Source of the DNA: an uncultured Acetatifactor sp.
GTDB lineage: Bacteria > Bacillota > Clostridia > Lachnospirales > Lachnospiraceae
Length of the DNA: 64,000 nt
NCBI GenBank assembly: GCA_910585615.1
Contig: CAJUFO010000004.1
Coordinates: forward strand, 1 to 64,000
Direction: 5' to 3'
Shown: in pieces, positions 8,270 to 16,171 of the stretch
Numbering within the stretch: the first letter of the stretch is position 1
Layout: each line of letters begins with the position of its first letter
Program-made: the position numbers and the translations under genes
The notes under the pieces: generated by a model
What the model saw: the letters and a program-made list of their open reading frames with translations, nothing else
Told to the model about the DNA's origin: nothing
Databases searched by the model: none

Positions 8270-10030
8270 CTACTGGCCGATGGCCGTCTTGTATATCTCT
8301 ACATAGCGGTCCACTCTGTAGGAATCCAACTCACTCAGATACTCTTCCCAGCCGTTCTCGATGTCACGCTCGCCGGTGATGAACTGGACGATGGTCTTCC
8401 TGACGAAGCTGTTGAGGTTCGTCTGGATCTCGGCGTATTCATCCGTCATCTCCAGAGGGATGAAAGGATTGTACTCCAGCCTCTTCTCCGGGATGAATTC
8501 CTCCACCTTCTGGGTGTCGAGGGTTATGCGCTGTTCATAGTTCTCCTGCAGGTAGACATTCTCCACCTCGGGCAGCATGGCAAGGCGGAAGGAAGCCACA
8601 TCAGCCTGAGGGCCAACGCCAAAGCCATACTTGTCGTTCTCTTCCTTATCCTCTTCCGGCACGGAGAGGACTACGTACCTGGCTTCTCCGCCAAACACGT
8701 TCTTTGCGCCTTCCGCTGCGCGCTCCCAGCCAAGTCCTTCTTTTCCCTTGAAGCGCATCATGTTGTAGTCGTCGTCATAGAAGAACTCGTCAATCAGACG
8801 GAAAGCAGCTTCCGGATACTGGCACTTGTCCGTAATCACCGCCTCGAATCCTGTGATGGTCCCCTCGTTTGCGTTCTGGCCCTGGCGGCGGAAGCCATCG
8901 GGACCTGCAACGGGAATCAGAATCTGATAGTTCTCGGCTTCCACGGGATCGCTGTTGTCATAGCCCATAGCAGCGTGGTCGCAGACATACATGCCCACTA
9001 CATGAGGCTCCGTGCGGACTGTCTGCGCCATGATGTCCTCTTTCTGGGTGAAGGAGGTAGGATCGATCAGGCCCTCGTCATAAAGGCTCTTGATGTAGCG
9101 CAGGCCCTCGCGGTAGGCATCGGTCGAAGGTGAGAACTCTACACTCTCGCCGTCAGCGCCAAGGCTGAGCCAGAAGTCAGGCTTCACGGTCTGGAAGGAC
9201 ATGCCCATCAGGGCGAACTCCACCGGCGTGTTCCATGTGGTGGCGCCGATGAGGCCTATCTCATCCTTCTCGCCGTTCCCGTTGGGATCTTCGTTCACGA
9301 ATGCCCGAAGGACCTCCCGCAGCTCCTCGGTGTTGGTAGGCATCTCCAGATTCAGCTTATCCATCCAGTCCTGACGGAAATAAATCTTGGGGTACGCGGA
9401 GCAGTGGTAGCACTCAGAGAAGCGGGCGAATCCGTAGATTTCGCCGTCCGGCGCGGTGCTGCCCTCCCTGTAAGCCGGATTCTCGTCGAATATCCTCTTC
9501 ATGTTGTTGCCATACTTGTCCACATACTCGGTGATGGGGAGGAAGATTCCCTCCTTCACTGCGAACTGCATGATATCCGACTTCGTCAGTATCGCGGTCC
9601 AGTCTGTCAAAAGGAGATCCGGATAGTCATCGCCCGCCAGCATCAGATTGCGCTTCTCCAGGGAATCCGAGCTGGGGGTGGAGATGATCTCCAGCTTGAT
9701 GTTGGCCTTCTCCTCAATCTCCTTCAGGAACACGTTCTGGGACCAGTCAGTGTCCGCGCCGCCCTCTATCCATGCCGTGAGGGTGATGGGCTCATTCATG
9801 ATAGGCATGCCGGTGGCATTGAAGCCGGCAGGGCCCTCCGCAGATTCCCCTTCGGAGCCCGCATCTTCCTCATCTCCGGAACCGGCGTCCGCGGATTGCT
9901 CAGTCTTGGATTCGCCGGAGTCCGCTGCCCCTCCCTTGGATTCTCCGGAATCGCCGCCTGAGCCTCCGCATCCCGCCATCGCTGCCGTCATGGACAATGC
10001 CAGCAGCAGTGCCAATGCTTTTTTCTTCAT
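8270..10030 (-). CDS. ABC transporter substrate-binding lipoprotein (CUT1 family)
   Basis: A 586-residue extracellular solute-binding protein for oligosaccharides. The N-terminus is a lipoprotein signal (MKKKALALLLAL, then AGC), followed by a low-complexity Ser/Gly/Glu linker of about 55 residues that spaces the domain from the membrane. The mature part is of the LplA/YtcQ type. The open frame starts further upstream, but the ATG at 10030 has AAGGAGG nearby and starts the signal. It is the third gene after two permeases. No ATPase gene is nearby, so a shared MsmX-type ATPase is likely. The adjacent GH95 and GH31 genes suggest fucosylated or branched oligosaccharides as substrate. Confidence 0.9.
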   Translation of the reverse strand: MKKKALALLLALSMTAAMAGCGGSGGDSGESKGGAADSGESKTEQSADAGSGDEEDAGSEGESAEGPAGFNATGMPIMNEPITLTAWIEGGADTDWSQNVFLKEIEEKANIKLEIISTPSSDSLEKRNLMLAGDDYPDLLLTDWTAILTKSDIMQFAVKEGIFLPITEYVDKYGNNMKRIFDENPAYREGSTAPDGEIYGFARFSECYHCSAYPKIYFRQDWMDKLNLEMPTNTEELREVLRAFVNEDPNGNGEKDEIGLIGATTWNTPVEFALMGMSFQTVKPDFWLSLGADGESVEFSPSTDAYREGLRYIKSLYDEGLIDPTSFTQKEDIMAQTVRTEPHVVGMYVCDHAAMGYDNSDPVEAENYQILIPVAGPDGFRRQGQNANEGTITGFEAVITDKCQYPEAAFRLIDEFFYDDDYNMMRFKGKEGLGWERAAEGAKNVFGGEARYVVLSVPEEDKEENDKYGFGVGPQADVASFRLAMLPEVENVYLQENYEQRITLDTQKVEEFIPEKRLEYNPFIPLEMTDEYAEIQTNLNSFVRKTIVQFITGERDIENGWEEYLSELDSYRVDRYVEIYKTAIGQ

Positions 10031-10334
10031 GTCTTCTTTCCTCCTTATTCTTTCTGATATCCTCTCGGAATCTCCAGGCCACATATCACGCGGCTTTCCG
10101 GAAATCCCTGGGAGCGATTCCTCCCCTTTTCCAGGCGCCGTCCTGCCACAATGCCTGATTTTACCTTCTGAAATTCCGAGAGCCTATTTCTGGAACTGTC
10201 CGGAAACCCCCATGATGCATGTTTACCGTCTCCGGAACCTCTATCATGAACGCTCTTCCATACAAAACCGGAGCGTCCTGATTCCTGCTTCCCGCCTTGC
10301 CGACACACTCGGCACATACAACGGAAAATCATGC
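10031..10334. other. intergenic region between permease and binding-protein genes
   Basis: No gene is supported. CTCTCGGAAT at 10062-10071 is the reverse complement of ATTCCGAGAG at 10173-10182. The pair could form a long-range stem upstream of the binding-protein ribosome site. Extra expression of the binding protein relative to the permeases is common in such operons; that this repeat serves it is inference. Confidence 0.4.
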
Positions 10335-11249
10335 CTAGCCCTTAATCGCCCCTACCATGATCCCCTTTACGAAATACTTCTGCACAAGGGGATAGAGCAG
10401 CATCACGGGCACGGAGCCCACGATAATGGTGGTATACTGCAGCAGGTACTTGGTCTCCTGGATCTCAAGCTGCTTCGTCACGTCCATGGACATGCCCGCC
10501 GTGTTCATGTTCATCAGGATCTCCCTCATGACCAGCTGGAGGGGGAACTTGGTGGTGGTGTTCAGGTACATCATCTCGTTGAAGTAAGAGTTCCAGTGCC
10601 CTACCGCGTACAGCAGCACGTTCACCGCCAGGATCGGCGTGGCCAGCGGGATGCATATCTTGATCAGGAACTTGAAGTCGTCGCATCCGTCCACGCTGGC
10701 GCTGTCCAGTATCTCCTGCGGAATCGTGGACTGGAAATAGGTGCGGGTGATGATCAGGTTCCACACCGAGAGCGCCGTGGGCATCACCACTGCCCATATG
10801 GTGTCCAGCATGTGCAGGTTCTTCACCAGCATGTAGGACGGAATCATGCCGCCGCTGAACAGCATGGTGAACGTGAACAGGAACATCACCGGATTGCGGA
10901 TCGCCAGATCCCTGCGGGAAAGCGGATAAGCCGCCAGCACCGTCATGACCACATTGATCACCGTGCCCACCACCGTGTACAGGATGGAATTGAGGAACCC
11001 GGATATGAGAAGCTTGTGGCCCAACAGCATGTTGTAGCCGCGCAGCGTGAAGTCCACCGGCCACAGATATACCTTCCCCGAAAGCAGCGCCTTCGGCGAA
11101 GAGAAGGAGGCCGCCACCACGAAAATCAGCGGAACCAGGATGCACACCACCGATACCGCGCACAGGACATGCACCAGCGCCATGTAGAGATGGTCGTTCC
11201 ATTTTGTATAATACCGGACTTTCTTGTTATTCTTTATCTCCTTTGCCAT
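10335..11249 (-). CDS. ABC transporter permease (CUT1, LplC/YtcP type)
   Basis: A 304-residue inner-membrane permease with six predicted membrane helices. The EAA-type loop contacting the ATPase is visible around residues 200-215 (SASVDGCDDFKFLIKICIPL). The chosen ATG at 11249 has AGGAGG upstream; the frame is open a further ten codons. It pairs with the permease just upstream to form the heterodimeric channel. Confidence 0.92.
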   Translation of the reverse strand: MAKEIKNNKKVRYYTKWNDHLYMALVHVLCAVSVVCILVPLIFVVAASFSSPKALLSGKVYLWPVDFTLRGYNMLLGHKLLISGFLNSILYTVVGTVINVVMTVLAAYPLSRRDLAIRNPVMFLFTFTMLFSGGMIPSYMLVKNLHMLDTIWAVVMPTALSVWNLIITRTYFQSTIPQEILDSASVDGCDDFKFLIKICIPLATPILAVNVLLYAVGHWNSYFNEMMYLNTTTKFPLQLVMREILMNMNTAGMSMDVTKQLEIQETKYLLQYTTIIVGSVPVMLLYPLVQKYFVKGIMVGAIKG

Positions 11250-11259
11250 GACTGCCTCC

Positions 11260-12228
11260 TTACCACAAGCTTGTCTCATTGACCTTCTTGGCGAACATGT
11301 TCGCCAGGACGATCAGAATCAGGTTGCATACCGAGTTGAACAGGCCCACCGCTGTGGCGTAGGAATATTGGAAATTCACAAGGCCCCGTTTGTAGACGAA
11401 GGTAGAGATAATCTCTGACAGCTCCAGGTTCACCGGGTTCTGAAGGAGGTAGATCTTCTCGAAGCCGACGCTCATCACGCTGCCCATGGCCATAATCAGC
11501 TGGATGACGATGGTGGGCAGAATCGTGGGCAGGTCCACATACCACACCCTCTTGAAGCGGCTGGCCCCATCGATAATCGCCGCCTCCGTCAGGGACGGGT
11601 CCACGCTTGCCAGGGCCGCGATATAGATGACAGCGCTGTAGCCCATCCCCTGCCAGACGCCTGACCAGACATACATGCTCCGGAACAGCCCGGGCTTGCC
11701 CATGAAATCCGTTGCCGTGCCCCCAAACAGAGTAATCACGTTATTGATCAGCCCCGTGCGCACGGAAAAGATATTCTGCATGATGCCCACCAGAACCACT
11801 GTTGAGATGAAATAGGGCAGATATGTAACCATCTGGACTATCTTCTTATAATGCCTGCCGCTCAGCTCGTTGATCGCCAGGGCCAGAAGGATAGGCATAG
11901 GGAAGCTGACCACAAGGCTGTACAGGCTGACTGCCAGCGTATTCCTGATCAGAAGCCCGAAATCCCTTGTCATGAAGAAATTCTTGAAATGCCTCAGCCC
12001 TACCCAATCGCTCCCCCAGATCCCTCTCCTGATGGAGAAATCCTTGAAAGCGATGACTGCTCCCGCCATGGGCACATAGGCGAAGGTGATCAGCCACGCA
12101 ATCGGCAGGACCAGCATCAGGTATAGCTGCCAGCGCTTCCTCACCTCCAACACTATCGATTCCCACACGCCCCTCTTCCCTGTCTGTCCTTTTGCCGGTT
12201 TATTTTTCTCCCTAGCCTTTATGACCAT
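11260..12228 (-). CDS. ABC transporter permease (CUT1, LplB/YteP type)
   Basis: A 322-residue permease that starts with a basic cytoplasmic tail of about 35 residues, followed by six membrane helices. The EAA loop is seen as EAAIIDGASRFKRVWYVDLP. GGAGGA precedes the ATG at 12228; an upstream ATG at 12267 is in frame but lacks a good site. It is the first gene of the transporter operon, ending 10 bases before the second permease begins. Confidence 0.92.
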   Translation of the reverse strand: MVIKAREKNKPAKGQTGKRGVWESIVLEVRKRWQLYLMLVLPIAWLITFAYVPMAGAVIAFKDFSIRRGIWGSDWVGLRHFKNFFMTRDFGLLIRNTLAVSLYSLVVSFPMPILLALAINELSGRHYKKIVQMVTYLPYFISTVVLVGIMQNIFSVRTGLINNVITLFGGTATDFMGKPGLFRSMYVWSGVWQGMGYSAVIYIAALASVDPSLTEAAIIDGASRFKRVWYVDLPTILPTIVIQLIMAMGSVMSVGFEKIYLLQNPVNLELSEIISTFVYKRGLVNFQYSYATAVGLFNSVCNLILIVLANMFAKKVNETSLW

Positions 12229-12272
12229 TGAACCGTCCTCCTCTCCTGGCAAAATGAAATATTCCATCTCCT

Positions 12273-12299
12273 ATTGTACCACCCCCCCTAGATTGTCAA
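12273..12299 (-). promoter_or_regulatory. promoter of the ABC operon with G7 spacer tract
   Basis: On the minus strand TTGACA (12299-12294) is followed by a 15-base spacer holding seven consecutive G residues, then TACAAT (12278-12273) preceded by TGG, an extended -10. The spacer is two bases shorter than optimal. The start codon is about 45 bases downstream. Confidence 0.6.
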
Positions 12300-12516
12300 G
12301 AGGAAATTGGTAAAATGACGGTTTTTATTATAATTTTTCGTTATTTTGAGTCATTCTGCTGGCCAAATTTTGTCAAATATATTTATTTTCATGTTATAAA
12401 ACCCAAAAGCCTCAGTCCCTGGGCCTGCTTTCTTATGGCGGAACCGGCTCTGTACACTGAACTGCCGCCGCAGCCCACCCGCGGAACCGTTTAGCCCCGG
12501 CTGAACCATCCGTTGT

Positions 12517-12545
12517 TTTACAGGCCCCTCCTCTTTTGGTACAAT
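12517..12545 (+). promoter_or_regulatory. promoter of the XRE regulator gene
   Basis: TTTACA (12517-12522), a 17-base spacer and TACAAT (12540-12545), again with TGG ahead of the -10. It shares the TGGTACAATAG core with the divergent ABC promoter. The remainder of the 375-base divergent region shows no other clear signal. Confidence 0.6.
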
Positions 12546-12603
12546 AGAATACATAAAAAATGTCCCGGCCGTGGGGCGGGACTCCGATCAGGGAGGCAAG
12601 AAC

Positions 12604-13473
12604 ATGAACAATAAGACAAACGAATTGATGCAGATAGGCCTACGGCTGTCCAACTGCCGCCAGGACAGGAACATGACCCAGGAGGAGCTGGCCGGGCGGC
12701 TGGGGATAACGCCCCAGGCCGTGAGCAAATGGGAGCGGTGCATAAGCCTCCCGGACATCTCCATGCTCTCCGACCTGGCGCGGCTCCTGGAGGTCAGCGC
12801 GGACTGGCTGCTGGGGCTGAGCGTCTGCCGGGACTGGGCTGAGGACTGTGCCGACAGGGCTGCAGGAGATGACGCCCGGATCAGGCAGGTGCAGCAGGAG
12901 ATGGGGAGCTGCCTGCGCGGCTGCCTGGACCCCCTGGAGCTGGCGTTCGGCATGGGCCTGGTGCCCGCGTTCGCCCAGGGCGCCTCTTTCCCGGAGCGGA
13001 TCAGGGCGCTGAAGATCCGCCTGGCCAAAGAGGGCATCTGGACGCCCATCGTCCGCATCCGGGACCTCTCCTCTCTGGGGGAAATGGAATTCGCCGTGTT
13101 CTCTTTTCACAATATCCTGTATTCCGAGGTACTGGATTCCGTAGATGACGGGACCCTGGACCATATGCTGGGCAGGCTGGAGGAGACTGTCCGCGGCAGC
13201 TACCACGAAATCCTCTACCCGAACCTGGTAAAGGACATGGTGGACAATCTGAAAGTCCGGTATCCCGCGCTGATAGAGGGCATCGTGCCGGAGAAGATTT
13301 CCTACGGGCTGCTGACGGAGACGGCAAAAATCGTCCTGGCGGGCGGTGTCCGCCCCTGCCTCTTCCCGAAGATGATCGAGCATCTGGAATGCGCCATGCG
13401 CCGCAGCCCGGATGCCACCCCGGAGGAGCTGGCGGAAGATATCCTCATTCAGATGAACAGGAAAAAGCAATGA
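12604..13473 (+). CDS. XRE-family transcriptional regulator
   Basis: A 289-residue protein whose first 70 residues form an HTH_3 domain (MTQEELAGRLGITPQAVSKWE is the helix-turn-helix core). The remaining 220 residues show no domain I recognise and are mostly helical. The ATG at 12604 follows GGGAGGC; the frame is open 11 codons earlier. It is divergent from the sugar ABC operon, so local control of that operon is possible but not shown. Confidence 0.8.
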   Translation: MNNKTNELMQIGLRLSNCRQDRNMTQEELAGRLGITPQAVSKWERCISLPDISMLSDLARLLEVSADWLLGLSVCRDWAEDCADRAAGDDARIRQVQQEMGSCLRGCLDPLELAFGMGLVPAFAQGASFPERIRALKIRLAKEGIWTPIVRIRDLSSLGEMEFAVFSFHNILYSEVLDSVDDGTLDHMLGRLEETVRGSYHEILYPNLVKDMVDNLKVRYPALIEGIVPEKISYGLLTETAKIVLAGGVRPCLFPKMIEHLECAMRRSPDATPEELAEDILIQMNRKKQ

Positions 13474-13489
13474 CTTTTGCAGAATAATC

Positions 13490-13498
13490 TGTTATAAT
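13490..13498 (+). promoter_or_regulatory. extended -10 promoter
   Basis: TGTTATAAT (an extended -10 at 13490-13498) lies 50 bases before the next ATG. No good -35 is present. Confidence 0.45.
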
Positions 13499-13548
13499 GA
13501 GGGCATCCGGCGAAAGCCGCAATTCGTTTTCCGAAAGGAGAGGGTTCC

Positions 13549-13974
13549 ATGGTTTATCCCTATATCACGTTGGCAGACGGTACTGAAATCGTGCACACAC
13601 AAGTTTTCGAAGAACAGGGAATCCAAAAGGTTGAAGTCCATTTCGAACGGCCTGCGGAGGACGGCTTCGATACCGCAAGATGCCAACTTCCTTCTTATAC
13701 CTGGCTGATAAAAGAGGGCTTTTCGGCAGAAGAAATGGATTTCTTCGACCGATTTATGCACAGCAATGCCCATTTGTTCTACAAATATGGCACAAATGGA
13801 GGGGTACAGATGGGGCATCCTCATCCCCGGCATTCCGCCAGCATCCCCATGAGCCGACTCCAATGGGAAACGGTCAGCACATCAGCCTCCTCCCGGACAG
13901 GCTCCTGCGCCGCGCCTGTGTACCAGACAGGGAAGAGGCCCGCCTCCCTGGCCCCGACTACATCGCATTCGTAA
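13549..13974 (+). CDS. small conserved protein with run-on C-terminus
   Basis: An AAAGGAGAG site precedes the ATG. The first 85-90 residues (beginning MVYPYITLADGTEIVH) look like a compact acidic alpha/beta protein, and I recall similar short hypothetical proteins of about 90 residues in Lachnospiraceae. The rest, from about residue 91 (13821 on), lies entirely on the opposite strand of the HAD gene and has random composition rich in Ser, Thr and Pro. The native stop therefore seems lost or displaced, leaving a 154-base convergent overlap. Function is unknown. Confidence 0.55.
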   Translation: MVYPYITLADGTEIVHTQVFEEQGIQKVEVHFERPAEDGFDTARCQLPSYTWLIKEGFSAEEMDFFDRFMHSNAHLFYKYGTNGGVQMGHPHPRHSASIPMSRLQWETVSTSASSRTGSCAAPVYQTGKRPASLAPTTSHS

Positions 13975-14549
13975 TTGTCTCCGATATACCACACGTCCTC
14001 CGGCCCCAGGCCCGCCTTCTCCAGCGCCAGGTGGAAGATTCGCCTGTTGGGCTTGCGGAACATGTACTCGCTGCTGGCGATGATAAATTCAAATGTATGT
14101 CCCGGCAACAGAGCCCTTATTCTCTCACTTACCGTCTCGCCGCTAAAGGCGATGTTGCTGATGACACCTGTCCGGATGCCCTGTTCCCCCAGGAAAGCCA
14201 GGAATTCCTGGATGCCGTCCGTGGGCGTCCCCGGGGCCGCGGCGTCCCAGAAAATCCTGTCGATTTCCCTGGCCGTCAGAGGCAGCTCGATGCCCATGGA
14301 CTCGTAGAGATATGCCGTGAACATATGGTTTGGCGCCTCCACCTGGAACAGATGCCGCCTGGCAGGGTCGAACCGGCCCAGCTCGGCGTTGATTTCGTCC
14401 GCGGCCGCCTGCACCTGAGCCGCAGTGAAGCCATGCCTGTTCCTCGCGGCGTGCCGCAGCACGGCCTCTGTGCCCTTTATCCCGTTGAACCGCCCTTCGT
14501 CCGCCAGGGTCTGGCCATAGTCGAACAGAATCATTTTCGGTCTTCTCAT
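13821..14549 (-). CDS. HAD-family hydrolase
   Basis: A 242-residue cytoplasmic phosphatase-like protein. HAD motif I is MILFDYGQTL, with Tyr between D and G where the family usually has D-x-D; the second Asp is therefore absent in the usual place. Motif II is VISNIA and motif IV is WYIGDNYECDVVGAREAG. The sequence resembles putative hydrolases of the YjjG/phosphoglycolate type, but the substrate is unknown. The chosen ATG has GGGAGGT at good distance. The lack of the second motif I Asp may lower phosphatase activity. Confidence 0.82.
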   Translation of the reverse strand: MRRPKMILFDYGQTLADEGRFNGIKGTEAVLRHAARNRHGFTAAQVQAAADEINAELGRFDPARRHLFQVEAPNHMFTAYLYESMGIELPLTAREIDRIFWDAAAPGTPTDGIQEFLAFLGEQGIRTGVISNIAFSGETVSERIRALLPGHTFEFIIASSEYMFRKPNRRIFHLALEKAGLGPEDVWYIGDNYECDVVGAREAGLFPVWYTGAAQEPVREEADVLTVSHWSRLMGMLAECRG

Positions 14550-14661
14550 CTTACCCGCACCTCCCGGTTCCAATTTATTTCATTTTAAAACATTATCCTC
14601 TTCCCTGCAATCCCTATCTGCAGAGCGCCTTTTCCGGCATCTTTTTCGTTCAAGGCAATTT

Positions 14662-14690
14662 TTGACAGTTCTGGATTTTCGTAGTATACT
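14662..14690 (+). promoter_or_regulatory. promoter of ktrB
   Basis: TTGACA (14662-14667), a 17-base spacer and TATACT (14685-14690). The 84-base leader contains AAACGC-TTCT-GCGTTT shortly before the ATG. The ribosome site is weak (GGAAAT). Confidence 0.75.
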
Positions 14691-14774
14691 AAGCAGGACG
14701 AATTTTCTGCCATAAGACAGACAGCATAATAATGAGGAAAGAGAGAGGAAAACGCTTCTGCGTTTGGAAATGAT

Positions 14775-16121
14775 ATGAAAAAGCGAAAAACCACCACCAC
14801 CGGAATCATCATGCTGGGCTTCCTCATCGGCGCGCTGTTGGGGGCGCTGCTCCTGACGCTCCCGATCAGCGCCAGGCCCGGCCAGTCCATAGGCTTCCTG
14901 GACGCCCTCTTCGTGTCCACCTCCAGCATCTGCGTCACGGGCCTGTCCACCGTCAACATCGGCCAGACCTTCTCCGCCTTCGGGCAGGTGGTGCTCCTGC
15001 TGCTCATCCAGTTCGGAGGGCTGGGCATCGTGACCTTCACCACCATGGTCCTATGGCTGTTCGGCCGCCGGATCACCCTGGCGGACAGGATGCTGATCCA
15101 GAGCGCCTACAACCTGGACACCCTCTCCGGGCTGGTGCGGCTGACCATGCGCATCCTGAAAGTGACCCTGTGCCTGGAGGGCCTGGGGGCTGTCGGCTAC
15201 GCAATTGTCTTCATCCCGGAGTACGGCTACAGGGGCATCTGGTACAGCATCTTCCACGCGGTATCCGCTTTCTGCAACGCGGGGATAGACCTTCTGGGGG
15301 GCAACAGCTTCTGCGGCTACAGGGATAATGTCATCATGAACCTCACTACGGTCTTCCTGATCATCGTCAGCGGGCTGGGCTTTCCGGTGTACTGGGAGGT
15401 GGCCAGGGTGCTGCGGCCCCGCAGAAGCGACGGGCGCTACGGCCGCAAGATGAACCTGCAGGCGAAAATCGTGCTGACCGCCACCCTGGCGCTGATTCTG
15501 GCAGGCGCGGCTTTGACCCTGCTCTTCGAATATGACAATCCTGCCACCTTGGGGCCCTTGGGCTGGCCCAGAAAGGCACTGGCGGCGCTATTCCAGTCCG
15601 TGACCCTGCGCACCGCTGGCTTCGCCACCATTCCCCAGGAGTCCTTCCGGCCGGCCTCCTGCCTGGCATACCTGGTGCTCATGTTCATCGGCGGCTCCCC
15701 TGCGGGCACGGCGGGGGGCGTGAAGACCGTGACCATCGTCATGCTCATCGCCTCCATGCTGGCCAATATCAAGGGGAAAAAGGACGTCACCGTCATGAAC
15801 CGGAAGATTGCGGACGAAGCCATCCGCCGGTGCGTGGCCATCGTCACCTTCAGCTTCTCGGTGCTGATGGCGCTGACCGTGGCCCTTCTGGCCGTGCAGC
15901 GCAGCGATTTCCTGGACACCTTGTACGAAATGACCTCCGCCATCGCCACGGTGGGGCTGTCCAGGGGGCTCACCGGGGCGCTGTACCCCGCCGGGAAGCT
16001 GATCGTGACCCTCACCATGTACCTGGGCAGAATCGGCCCCATCACCCTGGCGCTGGTGTTCAACAGCCGCACCCCGGCGGACAATATCTCCTATGCGGAC
16101 AGCAAGGTCATCATAGGATAG
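14775..16121 (+). CDS. ktrB: potassium uptake channel subunit, Trk/Ktr type
   Basis: A 448-residue membrane protein of the TrkH/KtrB superfamily, which moves K+ (often with Na+) across the membrane under control of a cytoplasmic RCK ring. The four pore loops with the selectivity Gly are visible: SSICVTGLST, SAFCNAGIDL, TLRTAGFATI and ATVGLSRGLT. The length fits KtrB rather than the longer TrkH. The matching RCK subunit gene is 4.2 kb downstream rather than adjacent, with five unrelated genes in between. A hairpin at the stop codon suggests independent transcription. Confidence 0.92.
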   Translation: MKKRKTTTTGIIMLGFLIGALLGALLLTLPISARPGQSIGFLDALFVSTSSICVTGLSTVNIGQTFSAFGQVVLLLLIQFGGLGIVTFTTMVLWLFGRRITLADRMLIQSAYNLDTLSGLVRLTMRILKVTLCLEGLGAVGYAIVFIPEYGYRGIWYSIFHAVSAFCNAGIDLLGGNSFCGYRDNVIMNLTTVFLIIVSGLGFPVYWEVARVLRPRRSDGRYGRKMNLQAKIVLTATLALILAGAALTLLFEYDNPATLGPLGWPRKALAALFQSVTLRTAGFATIPQESFRPASCLAYLVLMFIGGSPAGTAGGVKTVTIVMLIASMLANIKGKKDVTVMNRKIADEAIRRCVAIVTFSFSVLMALTVALLAVQRSDFLDTLYEMTSAIATVGLSRGLTGALYPAGKLIVTLTMYLGRIGPITLALVFNSRTPADNISYADSKVIIG

Positions 16122-16122
16122 A

Positions 16123-16148
16123 AAAGTGCCGCAAGAAAGCGGCACTTT
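16123..16148. terminator. hairpin between ktrB and the AAA-ATPase gene
   Basis: AAAGTGCCGC pairs perfectly with GCGGCACTTT around a six-base loop. It separates two convergent genes; T-runs are short on both sides. Confidence 0.6.
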
Positions 16149-16171
16149 GGCGTTACCGTTGGTTTTCTCTT

